Shown here in pieces: positions 23,800 through 35,659 of a DNA stretch of 64,000 bases. The first letter of the stretch is position 1. Each line of letters opens with the position of its first letter. Under the pieces are notes generated by a model that had not been told where the DNA came from, made no database searches, and saw only the letters and a list, made by a program, of their open reading frames with translations. This stretch comes from Amphibalanus amphitrite. Its lineage: Eukaryota > Arthropoda > Thecostraca > Balanomorpha > Balanidae. The position numbers were made by a program, and so were the translations under genes. The stretch covers positions 62,001-126,000 of the forward strand of contig NW_024882778.1 in NCBI RefSeq assembly GCF_019059575.1. Reading direction: 5' to 3'.

Positions 23800-24222
23800 T
23801 ATAGTTCGTTTTTCTTAAGTTTGCCCCTCACTGTAAATGTCTTTTTGAACACAGCACGAGAATTGCTAGCTGAATTACTGAGAAAACTGGTTGGCGCACA
23901 TTGTATTGTAGATATGAATAATATTTTCAAAATAAGCTTTGAACACCGACGATTTAACGTTATGTTAAGCGCCGTGCAATTTATTTATTAGTTCAGACAT
24001 AATTCCTGAGAAGTCGTCTATCCCTGTGGGGCTGTAGGTATTGGCAAATACGAGCTACGAGTCTGTGAAATAGTAAATAAATTTGATCAAATTGATCGTC
24101 TGTCAAATCTGGTCAAATCAATGTGCGCCAACCAGTTTTCTAAGGAATTCAGCTAGCAATTCTCGTGCTATGTTCAAAAAGACGTTTACAGTGAGGGGTT
24201 AACTTAAGAAAAACGAACTATA
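23800..24222. mobile_element. Inverted-repeat MITE, about 104-bp arms, TA-flanked
   Basis: It begins TATAGTTCGTTTTTCTTAAG and ends with the reverse, CTTAAGAAAAACGAACTATA. Arms of about 104 bases differ at only a handful of positions (left 23800-23903, right 24119-24222). The TA at the borders suggests a Tc1/mariner-type target duplication, but this is a guess because the ends are symmetrical. The loop of about 215 bases has no coding frame. Confidence 0.8.
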
Positions 24223-25570
24223 GGCATCCAGCATGATGGATCAGGTTTCAAAGCTATCCGTGGTAATTAGCTTCGAACAAAGAAGAACCAATGTAGCATA
24301 TTGTATATTGTATGTATATCTTATGCTGTACTATGACTCATCATATTGTACTCGCGCCGTACGCACATGTCTGCCAGTCGCAGCCCTATGAACTCGCCTG
24401 ATACGTTATCGTGTGCTCGATCATGCGTGGATATCATGTTCGGAAATCTGAGCTGTTCATCAGTCATAAATTCTATCGCAGCTTCCAAACTTTATGGCTG
24501 TCATTTCGATAGGCGCGCTATGTACTCAGGTTTGCAATATAAGATATCATCTATCGACCAATGTGTTAACAGAAAGTGTGAAGTAAAGCATCCGTAAGGA
24601 AGCCCGACACTATTGAAGCTTTCCTCTCCTCTCCGTTGCCGGGCGGAGCGCACCGCACATCACAAACTTTTCACGGCTTTCCCGCAGCACAATGTCCGCT
24701 AGGAGTCCAGTTAGCCCCCAGTTTGCTCGTTCGTAACCTCCCCACGCTATTGACGTCTGAACTTGTCGGTGAGAAGTTTTATGATCTAACGAGTCGATGG
24801 GAACGGAATTCACACCGGTAGTAACAGGGAGCGTCAGACTCGGAAAATAAAGCGTGGGTCACGAAAACCACGTTGGAGCAAGGAAGTAAACGGTGTATCG
24901 CCGCGCTGCAGTCAGGTCCTGTTAGAGGCTGGCCCACTACATCAACTGTCACGACTCGTGATGATAATTGATCGTTCAGCAAGAGGCGTCTTTCCAATGA
25001 CACCAACCGTATACGGGCTAACTATCGATGACACCAATAATGATACGGTAGTTTGCTGTAAACAACAAACTGTAAACGCCGAAAAAGATGTCCTTTGTTG
25101 AGCAACTGCAGTCACTGCGACCGGACGGCAATTCCTTATGTTATTCTTGGCGTCGAGCTTCGCAGAAAAACACGGCGAGGTCGAACGGTGTTTACCTCCG
25201 TTTAGGATATTCCGGACTCCGAAATGTGCTTTCTCGTTTACGCGTTCAACGCAGTGAGCCATGGAAGAGCAGAAACGACGAGATTGGATTTTCACCAGAT
25301 ACGGGATTTTCGGCATTCAATCGGACTTATTTCTGCCACCGGCTGCTGCCGAACGAAAATCATTTATGCATCACCTACTTACCATATTCGCTGGGAGCTA
25401 CTTTACCTTACGAATGTGAGGCTACGCTGGTGACGAGTATATCAAGGGACTCACATTGTGTTTCGACTTGCCAATTAAAAAAAAAGATAATTATACGGTG
25501 GCCAGGCGTGTGTCAACAGTGGCAGCTATGCAAAAAGCTATGAAATCCAGACTGCCACACTGGTACTCAC
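24223..25570. other. Presumed intron of the guanylate cyclase gene; no exon found
   Basis: This should follow exon 3 of the minus-strand receptor. A moderately GC-rich, partly open stretch (24900-25480) does not resemble the receptor family in any frame. The next exon was not identified. Confidence 0.35.
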
Positions 25571-25776
25571 TGCCATAGTCCAGGCCGATTTTGGAGCGCA
25601 GGTTGTCCCTCAGGGTGAAGCGCCGATTCTGACCGAGGTCGAACGTGCCGTAAGAGACGTTGTTGGTCTTGAGCAGGCCGATCAGACTTGACATTGCCAA
25701 GTAGCAAGTGTGGTGGCCGGCCACAGACTCGTAGGCATCCCGGTCGAACAGTAGCAACACCTTGCGCCAGTTGAAC
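25571..25776 (-). CDS. Receptor guanylate cyclase / natriuretic-peptide-receptor-like, exon 3 (residues 213-280)
   Basis: After the acceptor ACCCTCAG|G the frame reads KFNWRKVLLLFDRDAYESVA, then TCYLAMSSLIGLL and NNVSYGTFDLG. This is the conserved middle of the ANF-receptor ligand-binding fold found in receptor guanylate cyclases and natriuretic peptide receptors. The first base completes the Lys codon left open by exon 2 (AAC AA|G TTC), which supports the join. The donor is GGCA|GTGAGT and leaves phase 1. One N-glycosylation site (N251-V-S) is present. A TTAA MITE starts only 43 bases upstream of the acceptor. The following exons (rest of the ectodomain, membrane segment, kinase-like and cyclase domains) were not found to the left. 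Confidence 0.88.
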
Positions 25777-25818
25777 CTGAGGGTTAGCGAACACGGTAAG
25801 TGAGGTGTTGGAATGCAG

Positions 25819-26770
25819 TTAACCCTCGCCCATGTAGGGGGGGGGTTGGTGCAACCCCCCCCTGAGGTTTTTCGGAAATAGTGCAAAAACGGCGGCGCGC
25901 AGCGCCGCCAAATTTTGGGTACCTTATGGGGCAAACCTTGTGCATCTTTTGATAAAAAAAAAAATTTGACCGGGTCATGTCAGGTCACGGAGTTATGACG
26001 TCACAAAGGGAACAGCCTCCGGCCGGATTTTCGCAAACTGAGTGCCAACGCCCGAGGTTTCCTGCCCGTGGTACGGACATCGGTTGATGGATCGTGATGA
26101 AACTTCCCATGCATGTTGGGGCAAGTATTGGCTATCATATGGTATAAGAAACTTGACCGGGTCAGGTCAGGTTACGGAGCTATGACGTCACAAGAGGAAC
26201 AGCGTCCGGTACTATTTTTGAAAAGCGCCCGAACCACTATTTTGCTAATTCTTGTCACCTCGATGGGAATATGCAGCAATATTAGCTTCTATAGGGAGCA
26301 AATGGACCTCCCAAATCCAAAAATACAATCAGATTTCAAAAATTTAAATTTTGATTTTTCGAATTTCTGCCGCCGACTGTGACCTTGCCGACTTCCGGCG
26401 CTCCCAACGCGCCATTTTTAGAGCTAGGGAAACGAAATACATACCAAACGATAGAGAATTGATAAAGGAACACGAAAGTGAAGGTTTCAAGTCGATATCT
26501 CCCACCGCTTTGCCGCAATCGCCGCGGAAAGTTGAAAAAGTCTATTTTTCCGAAAAATTTGACCTTTGACCGGTCAAAAGTAGGTCAAATGTTGACCTAG
26601 GACCAAAAAATATACCACCAATCGCGAGATCTCGGCGAGAGCAATCCGTTGGTTTTTTCCGCTAAGCTCTACAACGCTCCGTTTTCAAACGCCAAGGGGG
26701 GGGGGTCGCACCAACCCCCCCCCCCTGCATGGGCGAAGGTGGCAGATCGCCGTTTACGGGCGAGGGTTAA
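25819..26770. mobile_element. piggyBac-like MITE, CGCCCATGTAGG subfamily, complete
   Basis: TTAA at 25819-25822 and 26767-26770. The left end is single-word: CCCTCGCCCATGTA, G-tract, TTGGTGCAA, C-tract. The right end, reversed, is two-word: CCCTCGCCCGTAAACGGCGA, spacer, CGCCCATGCA, G-tract, TTGGTGCGA, C-tract. The inside has a 186-base-spaced direct duplication (GACCGGGTCA(T/G)GTCAGGT, then TATGACGTCACAA). It lies in the receptor intron, 43 bases from the exon 3 acceptor. Confidence 0.9.
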
Positions 26771-27580
26771 ATGACCGTTGGTGAGAAGGAATGTCATGAC
26801 AGTGAGTGAGATGAGCAGTAACTATTGACGCCGGCAGAAGCTAGAATGGAAGGTGCGTCTGATTTTTAAGTGGGGGAGCTTCACGACATGCCGACTTCTG
26901 TTGACCGGTTTCGCCTGCTGTCCACTCTCGAGACGTTGCTACCGTCCTTGCTGAAGCCGTGTGAGGTGCGCCCGTCGCCGGCTGCGGGTGTGTAACTGCT
27001 ACCCCGCTGATCTCTTGCCTCCCTCCCCCCCCCTCCCCGTCGCTAAAGCCCATCGAATGTTTTCTCTCTCTCCCATCCCCAAAACCACATCACCGCTATG
27101 ATTCCGTGAATGCGTCGTTTCCTCTACTGCTGCTTAGCTCCTGCCAGAGTGTTTTGTTACGTTTATGCTGCGCCAGATCCATCATTTTGAGCTGAAATAA
27201 ATGAATGAAAAAACTTATTTAGCGATGTTACATTATACCTTCAGCAATGTATCATGGACGGATCTTGCTTGCCTCTTCTTTAGAACGGCATATTAGCAGG
27301 TCAATAACGTTGATTGGGAGGATGATATTTTTCTGTCAACATTCCTGTATACGGGACCCAAGATCTGTGCTGGTTGGATGAGGCGTTCTAACAACTCTCA
27401 TCGCTTAAAGGACTGGAAAACGTAAGATTTGTAAATTAATCTGCGAAGCCCTGTTTCTAATTCAGTCTGCTCGTGGCTGGTCCATGATAAGTTCTTGGCG
27501 GAGAAGCTAAGTGCGCCAATTAACATTTGTGTTCAAGCTACGTGTGATAAAAATAGTTTCACAGCAGCCGCATGCATTCC
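26771..27580. other. Intron DNA, possible worn retroposon tail
   Basis: C/T-rich DNA near 27010-27080, then an AATAAATGAATGAAAAAAC stretch (27196-27214) that could be the 3' end of an old retroposon. No coding frame. Confidence 0.3.
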
Positions 27581-27892
27581 TTAAAGGAAATAGTTCACAT
27601 TTTAACATGGGTTTTGAACTGGAATAGCAGTTCCGTAGCTTGGGCTGAGACGAGCATAAATCAGGAGCTTTTACAGCCCAACGATCACCCTAGGCAAAGA
27701 TATTCTATTTCTCGTCCCGAAAAATGTGTCTTGCGTTGAGGATGTGTGCCTTGCATATATTCGCATCCAGTATGAAACGAGCATGGGTCCCGAAAATTCT
27801 TCAGAAACTAGAGAAATTATCTACGAGAACTCTAGAGAAATTCGCTCCAGTGAGGCGCTCCAGTAACAAAAGCACGAGCAGATCGCCCAAAT

Positions 27893-27935
<43 letters not shown>
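27893..27935. repeat. (GATA)n microsatellite, tail of the LINE
   Basis: About ten GATA units. Read on the minus strand this is (TATC)n at the 3' end of the LINE at 28045-29009, as expected for LINEs that end in simple repeats. Confidence 0.9.
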
Positions 27936-28044
27936 TTGTATTTCAGACTAACAGTCCATTGCTATGAGTTGATGATGGATGTACCAGATGGATGATGGAT
28001 GAGCAACAAACATCGATTAAGGCACACTCCCAGTCGATGCACAT

Positions 28045-29009
28045 TCAATGTAGCACAGCATGACAATAGAGCTTACTGAGCCAAAAGCGTCTCAGTTTTG
28101 ATCTGAAACGGAGATCCCCTGAATTGATTGCTTCAATGATGCTATTGGGGCTTTGTTCAAGTCTTCTCAGAAACTTATAAATAAGTTTCCTGAACACGCT
28201 TTCACAATTCAGCACTCTAAAATATGCACATGTCATACTCGTACTCTCAAATTTCGATAACCCGATAAGTCGTTTAAGAAGGTTGTGATAGCTCACAATG
28301 AGTCGATTCATAGTTGCCTTCCTATAGTTCCACCACAGGTGTGCACAGTACATCGATGAACAGTAAGTCTCAAATAGTTTCAGTTTGACATCTACAGTAC
28401 ACATGTGAAACATCCTTATGATCATATTCCCTCTGACAAATAAACCTTTGTTCTGATTGGCAATATCTAGATCATCAGTCATGTCTTCCTCTATGATATG
28501 CCCAAGATATTTAACTTTATCAACACATACTAACGGCATGGGTCCTAACATAAAATCAGGTATTTTGACATTCCTCATCCCCTTCGATCTACATGACATT
28601 GCAACACTTTTTGAACTATTATACACAACATCATTTGCCATACCAAATTCATGGCACACATTCAACAGTTTTTGCATCCCTGCACTTGATGGAGAGATAA
28701 GCACCACATCATCAGCATACATCAGGTGATTGACCAATTTCCGACCTATAAGACAACCTATGCCCATTTCATTTAATCTGCTAGACAACTCATCTATAAA
28801 CACGTTGAAAAGGGGAGGTGACAAGATACCTCCCTGCCGGACACCATTGGACACTTTAAACTTTTCTGAAAAAGTGGATCCCCATTTAATGACCATTTCC
28901 TGCTCTTGGTACCAGAACGCAAGCAATCTTAGGTACACATAAGGAACACCTCTCTCTGAAAGCCTCTGAAAGAGAATTTTATGATTAACACGGTCAAACG
29001 CCTTGCTGC
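28045..29009 (-). mobile_element. 5'-truncated LINE, reverse transcriptase C-terminal part
   Basis: The minus-strand frame begins in the middle of the RT (KAFDRVNHKILFQRLSERGV at 29004) and runs uninterrupted to a stop at 28045. It passes NGVRQGGILSPPLFNVFIDE, the catalytic MYADDVVLISPS and the thumb-like region. The endonuclease and the first RT blocks are missing because of 5' truncation, which is common for LINEs. A 3' UTR of about 110 bases and a TATC tail follow. The clade is not assigned (CR1/Jockey-like by feel). It is inserted in the TTAA element and has no stops, so it is fairly young. Confidence 0.88.
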
Positions 29010-29232
29010 GATAATTTCTCTAGTTTCTGAAGAATTTTCGGGACCCATGCTCTTTTCATACTGGATCGCGTGTGCCTTACAGAAACTGAAAAGTTCTTCC
29101 TATATCAAAAATATAGAAGATAATTTTTTGTTATAAAAAGGTTTTATTTTCTTTTCTGATCATTTTGAACATAAAAAATCACAAATCCATTGCAAGAAAA
29201 ATAATTTCGTGAAAGTGAACTATTTCCTTTAA

Positions 29233-31640
29233 CGCCAAATAAAAGTGGAATTACATAAATCTAACCCTTATATTTCGAATAGATCTATGACACGTGAACT
29301 TCGAAGGAAACAGTAAAACAAACAATGCTCGATTGATTTGTAGTGTGAAGCTTTTGACAGATGCGTCCGAATTCTGGTGGAAGTTTGAAAACATTGGTCA
29401 CTCGCTGAGATTAAAAGCAAACTTGTCTGAATGAGGGTACTGTTTAAGCGATGAATAATTGCCGTTCGACTGTTCAGGAATGGCACCATCGACCAGTGTG
29501 TGCAAACTATATTTGTGCTTGTTTACCTGGCTTGTTTACCTGGCTTCTGGGTGCGCCCACCCAGAAGCGTACCCAAAAGCTGGTGATTAAAAACAAATAC
29601 ATGTAAAGCACGGCGCCTCCTGCAACGAAAAACAAGTCTAGAACTTCTTAATGAGCTCCGGTAAATTTCCTTTGGTATAAGGCGAGACAGCTTTGGCGCA
29701 GTATTTGGTCACCTATGAGCTTCAAGTTAATTTTGGTAGAAGTTCAACGTAAAAAGCAGGCATGCATGCAATCATTGCCTACTATGACATTTGTTAATTA
29801 AATCACCGATTATAAATTTCCTTACAATTTTAGAATACCCTCACTGGATATGTTATCGTAAGTTGGATAAAAAATGAGCGTAAATTTTCAGGCTAAAAAT
29901 AATCTTGCAGAGAGTGTTTAGAAAATCTACAAACATTTTTCGTATCGGTCTTAGATAAATTTCGAAATTCGAATCCCGATAATTTAAGCTCTGATTAAAA
30001 CCCTATTATAGGAGTGAGTGGTAATAAACACCACTGCACTGGTGGCTACTGAAACGATAAAAAAAACAGCCGTGGCAAGTGGAAATCCCCTTTCTCTACC
30101 TCTCCCACCCCCTCCCGCCTGACGACTCTCATAACACGAAACACTCCGACACAAAAAATCGCCCCCGTGGCATCCGGCGCGGTGGAGTCATCGCCTGTTT
30201 CTTGTCCGTGTCAGTCTCGTGCTATTGTTCGCGAGGGGAACAGCGGCTCGGTGGGCGCCAAACAGCGATCTTCTCACAGAGAGCCGACTGGCCCCCCGCC
30301 GGGCCGCGGCGTATACTGACAAGGAAGATCGTCCCGGGGGGCCGGCGTCCAACACGCAGGCTCAGGGAGGGGTGCGGTCACTCAGCAGGGCAGTGGTGAT
30401 CGGCTATCATATACTGGGGAGCTTGTCTGTTTTCGTACTGAGCGAACAGCCCTGTCAAGTGAGCTACGGCATGTTGAAGGCGATGTGAGCAGGCACGGGC
30501 AAATATCGCTCGCCCTCATGACCATTTAAAAAGGCACAAGTAAAGCTAATCAATTTAATTTACTCCTTTGTTTTACACATGAGGCAAAGAAGTAGCTTTT
30601 ATTGCTAATTTGAAATTTTTAATGTCAAATAAATGGTATTCAAATACATATAACTGGCGATCTTTTTACTCAAAATACTTATTGACCTTTTTGCTGACCT
30701 TTTTGTTACTCCTTGAGTGATATTGATATTTTCTGAACCAGTGTTCAGAGATATGAGGAACGTACAACAAGCTGATATAGGTATTGACCGATTTCGAGCA
30801 AAACGCGCAATTTGAAAAAGCTTTCGCACGCAGTATGATCAACGTATGTCGAATCACATCGAAACCAAAGCTTGACCAATTGATCGCAGAATGCTGAGCT
30901 TCCGAACGCACCCTTCCTAACGCAACATCTGCCCATATGTCACTGAGACACATGGCTAGCTGAGCCCTACATATGTCGGTCCTGTTATTACGCATGAGTC
31001 CCTGTCCATGATTTCTGCCACATTTCATCATCAGCTGCACCTGAGATCTACATTTGAACCTAATGACGGACCAGGATATCAGAAACTTAAATCCTTGCCA
31101 AAACTTTGTCACAGTGCTCATCTTCTGAGTGTATCGAAAAGAAAACAGCCTTAAATTAGTTGTTAAACATCAACATTACAGACAATGCACCATTATGAAC
31201 ATTCAGAAAAGTTAAGCTTATGTATGTATATGGTAATTTCGTGAAACATATAGGCAGGTGCAGGGGATAACGGCGTGCTAGACGATATCAAACCTGCTGC
31301 TTTATTCCATAAAAATATAGATCATTTTTATATCCACTTATTGCTTGCACAAACAACGCGTGAGTAAACGTCGACACTATTCAAATTTGTTGACACCTGT
31401 TCCAGTGAATCTCCGTCATACACAGAACAAACATTGGGTAATGCGTTATGTAAGGGGCGTCGTGCATATAGATAATTGCTACATACTGACGTAACCCTCA
31501 CTTGGCATTCCCATTGTGGCCATTATAATGCGACGGGTGTCGAGTGCTAAATAAACAACGCAGTGTACCCGTCCACCCCAAAAGAAGTGGACGGGTATCT
31601 CGTGTACATTATACATACGCGAGAAACGCGGGTCAAACAA
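29233..31640. other. Intron DNA; GC-rich patch, no gene recognised
   Basis: 29545-29568 holds a small hairpin (CTTCTGGGTG/CACCCAGAAG). 30150-30490 is GC-rich with an open plus-strand frame of about 89 codons whose peptide is not recognised. The rest is AT-rich. 31552-31600 carries the hairpin (CCCGTCCAC/GTGGACGGG) that belongs to the SINE-like unit to its right. Confidence 0.4.
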
Positions 31641-31712
31641 CGTGCGGCCCCCGGTCGCGAACTCGCTGCCGTCGACTGTTAGGAGACGGACGCCTTATCC
31701 ACCAGGCCAATT
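31552..31712 (-). mobile_element. tRNA-like SINE head
   Basis: On the minus strand TGGCCTGGTGGATAAGGCG resembles a tRNA D arm / A box, followed by CTCCTAA like an Arg anticodon loop and GAGTTCGCGACC like a B box. The anticodon stem is distorted and the acceptor stem is missing, so this is not a working tRNA. A 3' body with a strong hairpin (CCCGTCCAC...GTGGACGGG) follows. It fits a tRNA-derived SINE, probably from tRNA-Arg. Confidence 0.45.
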
Positions 31713-32369
31713 GCAAGACATTTCACTTCCAATGCAAGTCATTTAAATGTGAGGAATATTAAATATGCACCGACCCAATGACCGTATAAATCAGTTAAAA
31801 CCTAGCTGTTACCGACCGGGGCGGCGGTTTCAGAAATCTAAAACCACCGTCACGTACGCGATCCCATTTCACCAATTGCTGAAATTGCTTCCTGAGCCGT
31901 GGCGCTGAAAGGCTATTTGGATCGGACCGACAACTTGACATGGTGTGAAGGGCGAATCTCCAACGAGGAAACCATTAACTGGGTCGACAGCGCTCTGTCG
32001 TTTTCCACTGGTTGAGATTGCCTGACAGCTGAAGTGTTGTTGCGACAGTTCATAATGCGGGAAGGTTCAGAGTGGTGACCGGAGTGGCAGTGCAATGACA
32101 GCAGCTCCCATATCAGACAGTTCAGCAAGGAGGATGAATGTCAGCGACGGCAGTTCCCAGTGCAGGCAGTTGGGTGCTGATTGAGTGACGTTTAATTGAT
32201 GCCAGTTCCGGTCCACACCAGGGAGTGCAGCAGCCATGAATGACAAATCCGTGATGACAGTTTCTTCCCAGACAATCAAATTCGCTTTTATCAGTTTACA
32301 ATTAAAACTGCTAGTCCTGTGTTATCCTGTGGTCCTGTGCTGTCCATGCAAAGAGGATCTTGCTGTATT
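31713..32369. other. Intron DNA, nothing recognised
   Basis: Mixed-composition stretch with scattered short CAG(T/C) words. No element ends or coding frame were supported. Confidence 0.35.
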
Positions 32370-32783
32370 TTAACTCATTAACGCCGAGTGGCAACTATAG
32401 TTGCCATCTACAAAAACCTACTGCTGAAGGCAAGTTAATGACGTCAGAACAGCATTTGTGGGATGCCTAATCAGCATAGTCCCTTCTCATCATGATCAGA
32501 CGGTTTTAGTCACGTCCTGTGCGCAACATGCTTCACAAATCAAGAAATAGTCAGACGTTGCAGAGACGGCCGCCATATTGGCTTGACGGTCCCGAAGAAA
32601 ACGACGCTGTTTTTCCAGAGTGTCCGGTATTTCCGAGCATTTTCGGCTTATTTTGATCCAGAAAGGATGTAGGCAGGCTACCAGTGTCTCAAAACTTGAA
32701 AGCACTCTACTCATTTGTAGTTATTTGTACTAGATTTGTACTTGGCAACTATAGTTGCCACTCGGCGTTGGCGTAGTCAAAAA
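32370..32783. mobile_element. Small element with TGGCAACTATAGTTGCCA palindromes at both ends
   Basis: The left end TTAACTCATTAACGCCGAG runs into the perfect 18-base palindrome at 32389-32406. The right end has the same palindrome at 32743-32760 followed by CTCGGCGTTGGCGTAGTCAA. A shorter relative in the opposite orientation lies at 39932-40105. The inside is non-coding. Confidence 0.7.
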
Positions 32784-33078
32784 TATGAGCGGTTCATAGT
32801 TAAATAGTTGTATTTACGGATATACTGTAACGAAACATATGTTATTCAACCAGACTGTCCCCGTGTATACCTTGGGACATAGTTACATGGACTTTTGCAA
32901 ATAAATTAACAATTAAGGCAGAAATTAATTAAAAAATACATGCATGTCTATACATTACCATAGTGAACCCTACCCCCATCCATTGTTTTCTTGGTCTATT
33001 CTCGACATTGTTAAATCTGTTTATGTTTATCATCTACTGAAGATATTTTTGTGGAATGGGATGCAATCTCGCTTTCTC

Positions 33079-33170
<92 letters not shown>

Positions 33171-33746
33171 CTCTTTCCCTGTTCCTCCACTGGCGGATGC
33201 AGGAAACATTACGGACATTCATAGCTCACAGAGTCCGACTTGCCCGATTTTGTTTCGTTTTCTTTGTAAAGAAAGAGAACTAAAACGGCATTTATACGAT
33301 AAAGATTGCCTACGATTGCACAGTAATGCATTTATAACAAACCGAAATCCGAGAAGTTTAGGTACGAGAATTTTCAAACCCTGCTGCGTGTGATATCACC
33401 TATCACCTTTCTGGATAAACCAGAGTCGCTCTCGCTTTCTATGTCGAAGACTATGCTTTGCTGGTTTTTCCTAGCGTTCGTTAGTCGCGCCACTTGCAGT
33501 ATGCATAACCAAACTCAGGCATGCTCATCTGCAGGCACCGTGCCATGATGCTAAATCGTGTGACCAGCTCGTGTTTCAATTTGGAGGGGCACGTAGGTAT
33601 TAAGCCTATTTGCAACAACAAATTAAGTTTTTAGCATCGTAAAGACGCTGTATGACGTTTACAAACAGGGACCCATAAACGAAAGCTCCCCCACCTCCTC
33701 CGCTGAGCTCCCATTGACGCCGATTATGACCTTGACACAGTCGTGA
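32784..33746. other. Intron DNA with a CT microsatellite
   Basis: AT-rich, no gene. The (CT)n tract is listed separately. Frames across it are repeat artefacts. Confidence 0.4.
33085..33174. repeat. (CT)n microsatellite, about 90 bp
   Basis: About 42 CT units with a single CG break near the end. Confidence 0.97.
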
Positions 33747-33985
33747 TACACTCAGAAAACACTTTGAGAACATTTTTGAATAAGGGCTCATATGAGTGCC
33801 AAAACAGGGCTCAAATCTGTATGATTTTAAAATCGGGATCAGTTAGGCGCCCTTTTCGGGCTCAAAGTACATTAGCCCCGAAAGCGGCATCAGTTCGTCT
33901 TCCTTTTCGGGCTCAATTCGAGCTGCGTTTTAGGGCTCCATACGACATTCCGCCATTCCGTCTTTTGCTGTTTTCAGTGCCATGT
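33747..33985. mobile_element. Left end of an element with TACACTSAGAAAAC terminus
   Basis: TACACTCAGAAAAC is followed by repeats of GGGCTCA and TTTTCGGGCTC. The reversed end at 38763-38776 (TACACTGAGAAAAC) has the same style of text. The two could be ends of one element of about 5 kb or of two separate copies. The target looks like TA. Confidence 0.5.
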
Positions 33986-35149
33986 GTTGGTGTACCTACC
34001 GCCGTGATTTCAAAATGAATGGTAAGTTATTAGTTATCAGTTATCGCTATCTTTTATAAAAAATCAAGATGTTGATGCTCATGCCATTTTAATCCCTTAT
34101 CAATTAAAATTGTGGTGGCATTTGTTCAGAAAAGGTCTGATCTACAATTGTGGCGCCGTTGATACGAATACGCACGGGTTTGATTATTCGTTTTTCTTGT
34201 ATTTGCGCCACATGAAAGCATCATATCTGGATTCAGGATGTCAAATAGTGTAAGAATGTGCAAAATTTTTGTCTGGTTCTTCGTGATGATGTGATTGAAG
34301 TAATGCTTTCAAGGGTAGGTAAGGATTTTGTTACTTGTTCGTAATGGTTATCTTGATGCTCAACTAAAATTAATCCTAACCTTGCCTACTAACCTATTAA
34401 GTTAAACTTAGTACCAATACCTACCAACCTACAACCTATTTGGATCTTTCATATACTTATAACATGCTGCTGCTTCTGCTAACATGCTGCGGAATGCTGG
34501 TTGACATGATGGAATGCTGGTATGACAGTGTTCCATGTTTCAGAATTTTAGGTGAATAACCACACATGATGGGGAAAATGTTTTCATCCTAAAAATATGA
34601 CAAGTGGCTTTATTTCATCTTTGCTAAAAAAAAAAAATATGTCAAAAGTTTGATTCAACAGCCAGCTGCCAGGTTACGCATGACTTGACAGTTGATGCAT
34701 CTACTCTACATCATTTCATTTCAGATCCTGTGAAGGTTCTGACAAAATCTGAGGTAAAAATGGCATTATGCAGTTTTGCGGAAAGACTAAATCTATCTCA
34801 TTTTGTCTTCAGATTTTTTTTTATTGGGACACCCAATTGAAATCCAATTTTAGAACACTGTGACACCATGCCTGTGTGCCAAGTAAGAGGAAGGGTCTAC
34901 AAGTATACATCAAGATAACCAATTATGGACAAGTTGAGACTTGAGTCATGAGCTCTTATTTGTGGTTACAATACCTTCAACTGCATGATTTTGCACAACT
35001 TCCATACAGGCATCCAGACTGGAAAAGGTTCAAGTCCATACTTATTCTGGTGCTTGAATATGGCAGTTCAAAGATGGAAGGCATATGATGCTACAAAATG
35101 AAAAAAAAATAATTCAACTTACAAAAAATAGGTATTCATATCTATCCTA
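33986..35149. other. AT-rich DNA, nothing recognised
   Basis: No coding frame. An A/T-rich stretch with small words such as AACATGCTGC repeated near 34465-34495. Confidence 0.35.
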
Positions 35150-35285
35150 AACTAAACTAACCTAAACTTACCTAACCTAATCCAACCCAACCCAACCACC
35201 CCAACCAGCCCAGCCCAGCCCAACCCAGCCCAGCCCAGCCCAGCCCAGCCCAGCCCAGCCCAGCCCAGCCCAACCCAACCCAAAA
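35150..35285. repeat. CCTAA/CCCAACC/CCCAG degenerate tandem repeat
   Basis: The run starts with CTAAACTAAACTAACCTAA and ACCTAACCTAATCC, then becomes CCAACC and finally about a dozen CCCAG units. The CCTAA words equal the arthropod telomere repeat TTAGG read from the other strand, but no perfect telomere array is present. Confidence 0.75.
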
Positions 35286-35659
35286 CCTACAGTCTAAAAC
35301 CTAGAGCTAAAACCTGCAGCCCAAACTGGAAAACATCCATATGGTACGCCGGACGCCCGTGAAGCCGTCATGCGCCGAAGTTCGGCGCAAGCTATTTTGC
35401 AATTTGCGCTGAACTTTCTGCATTATTTGCGCCGAAGGTTAGTGCCCTTTTGCGTCAAAATTAAGCCACTTATACAAAAAGCACGTTTACATCTGCTGGC
35501 CAAGGTTTTATAAACCAGACAGAACGCTCTGGGCCTTAACCACTCCTGACTCCCATGTTTGAGCGTCCAAATTAGTTGATGTTTCCATGGAAGCTGAATA
35601 CCACAATACGTGTAGCGCACTGTAGCATCGTGCCGTGAAATAAGGCTCGGGACGGAAGT

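Larger units (their letters stand above)
27581..29232. mobile_element. TTAA element with AGGAAATAGTTCAC ends, split by a LINE
   Basis: TTAA (27581-27584) plus AGGAAATAGTTCAC is mirrored by GTGAACTATTTCCT plus TTAA (29229-29232). Deeper inverted blocks match as well: ATGGGTCCCGAAAATTCTTC near 27783 reappears reversed near 29031. A LINE fragment with a TATC tail fills the middle. Without it the element would be only about 500 bp and largely self-complementary. It is non-autonomous and piggyBac-like by its TTAA. Confidence 0.8.

Noticed and set aside
24942-25543. Next exon of the receptor, or a THAP-like protein
   Set aside because: No frame on either strand resembles the receptor ectodomain or a C2CH finger.
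31644-31712. Functional tRNA-Arg gene
   Set aside because: The anticodon stem is distorted and the acceptor stem is absent; a SINE head fits better.
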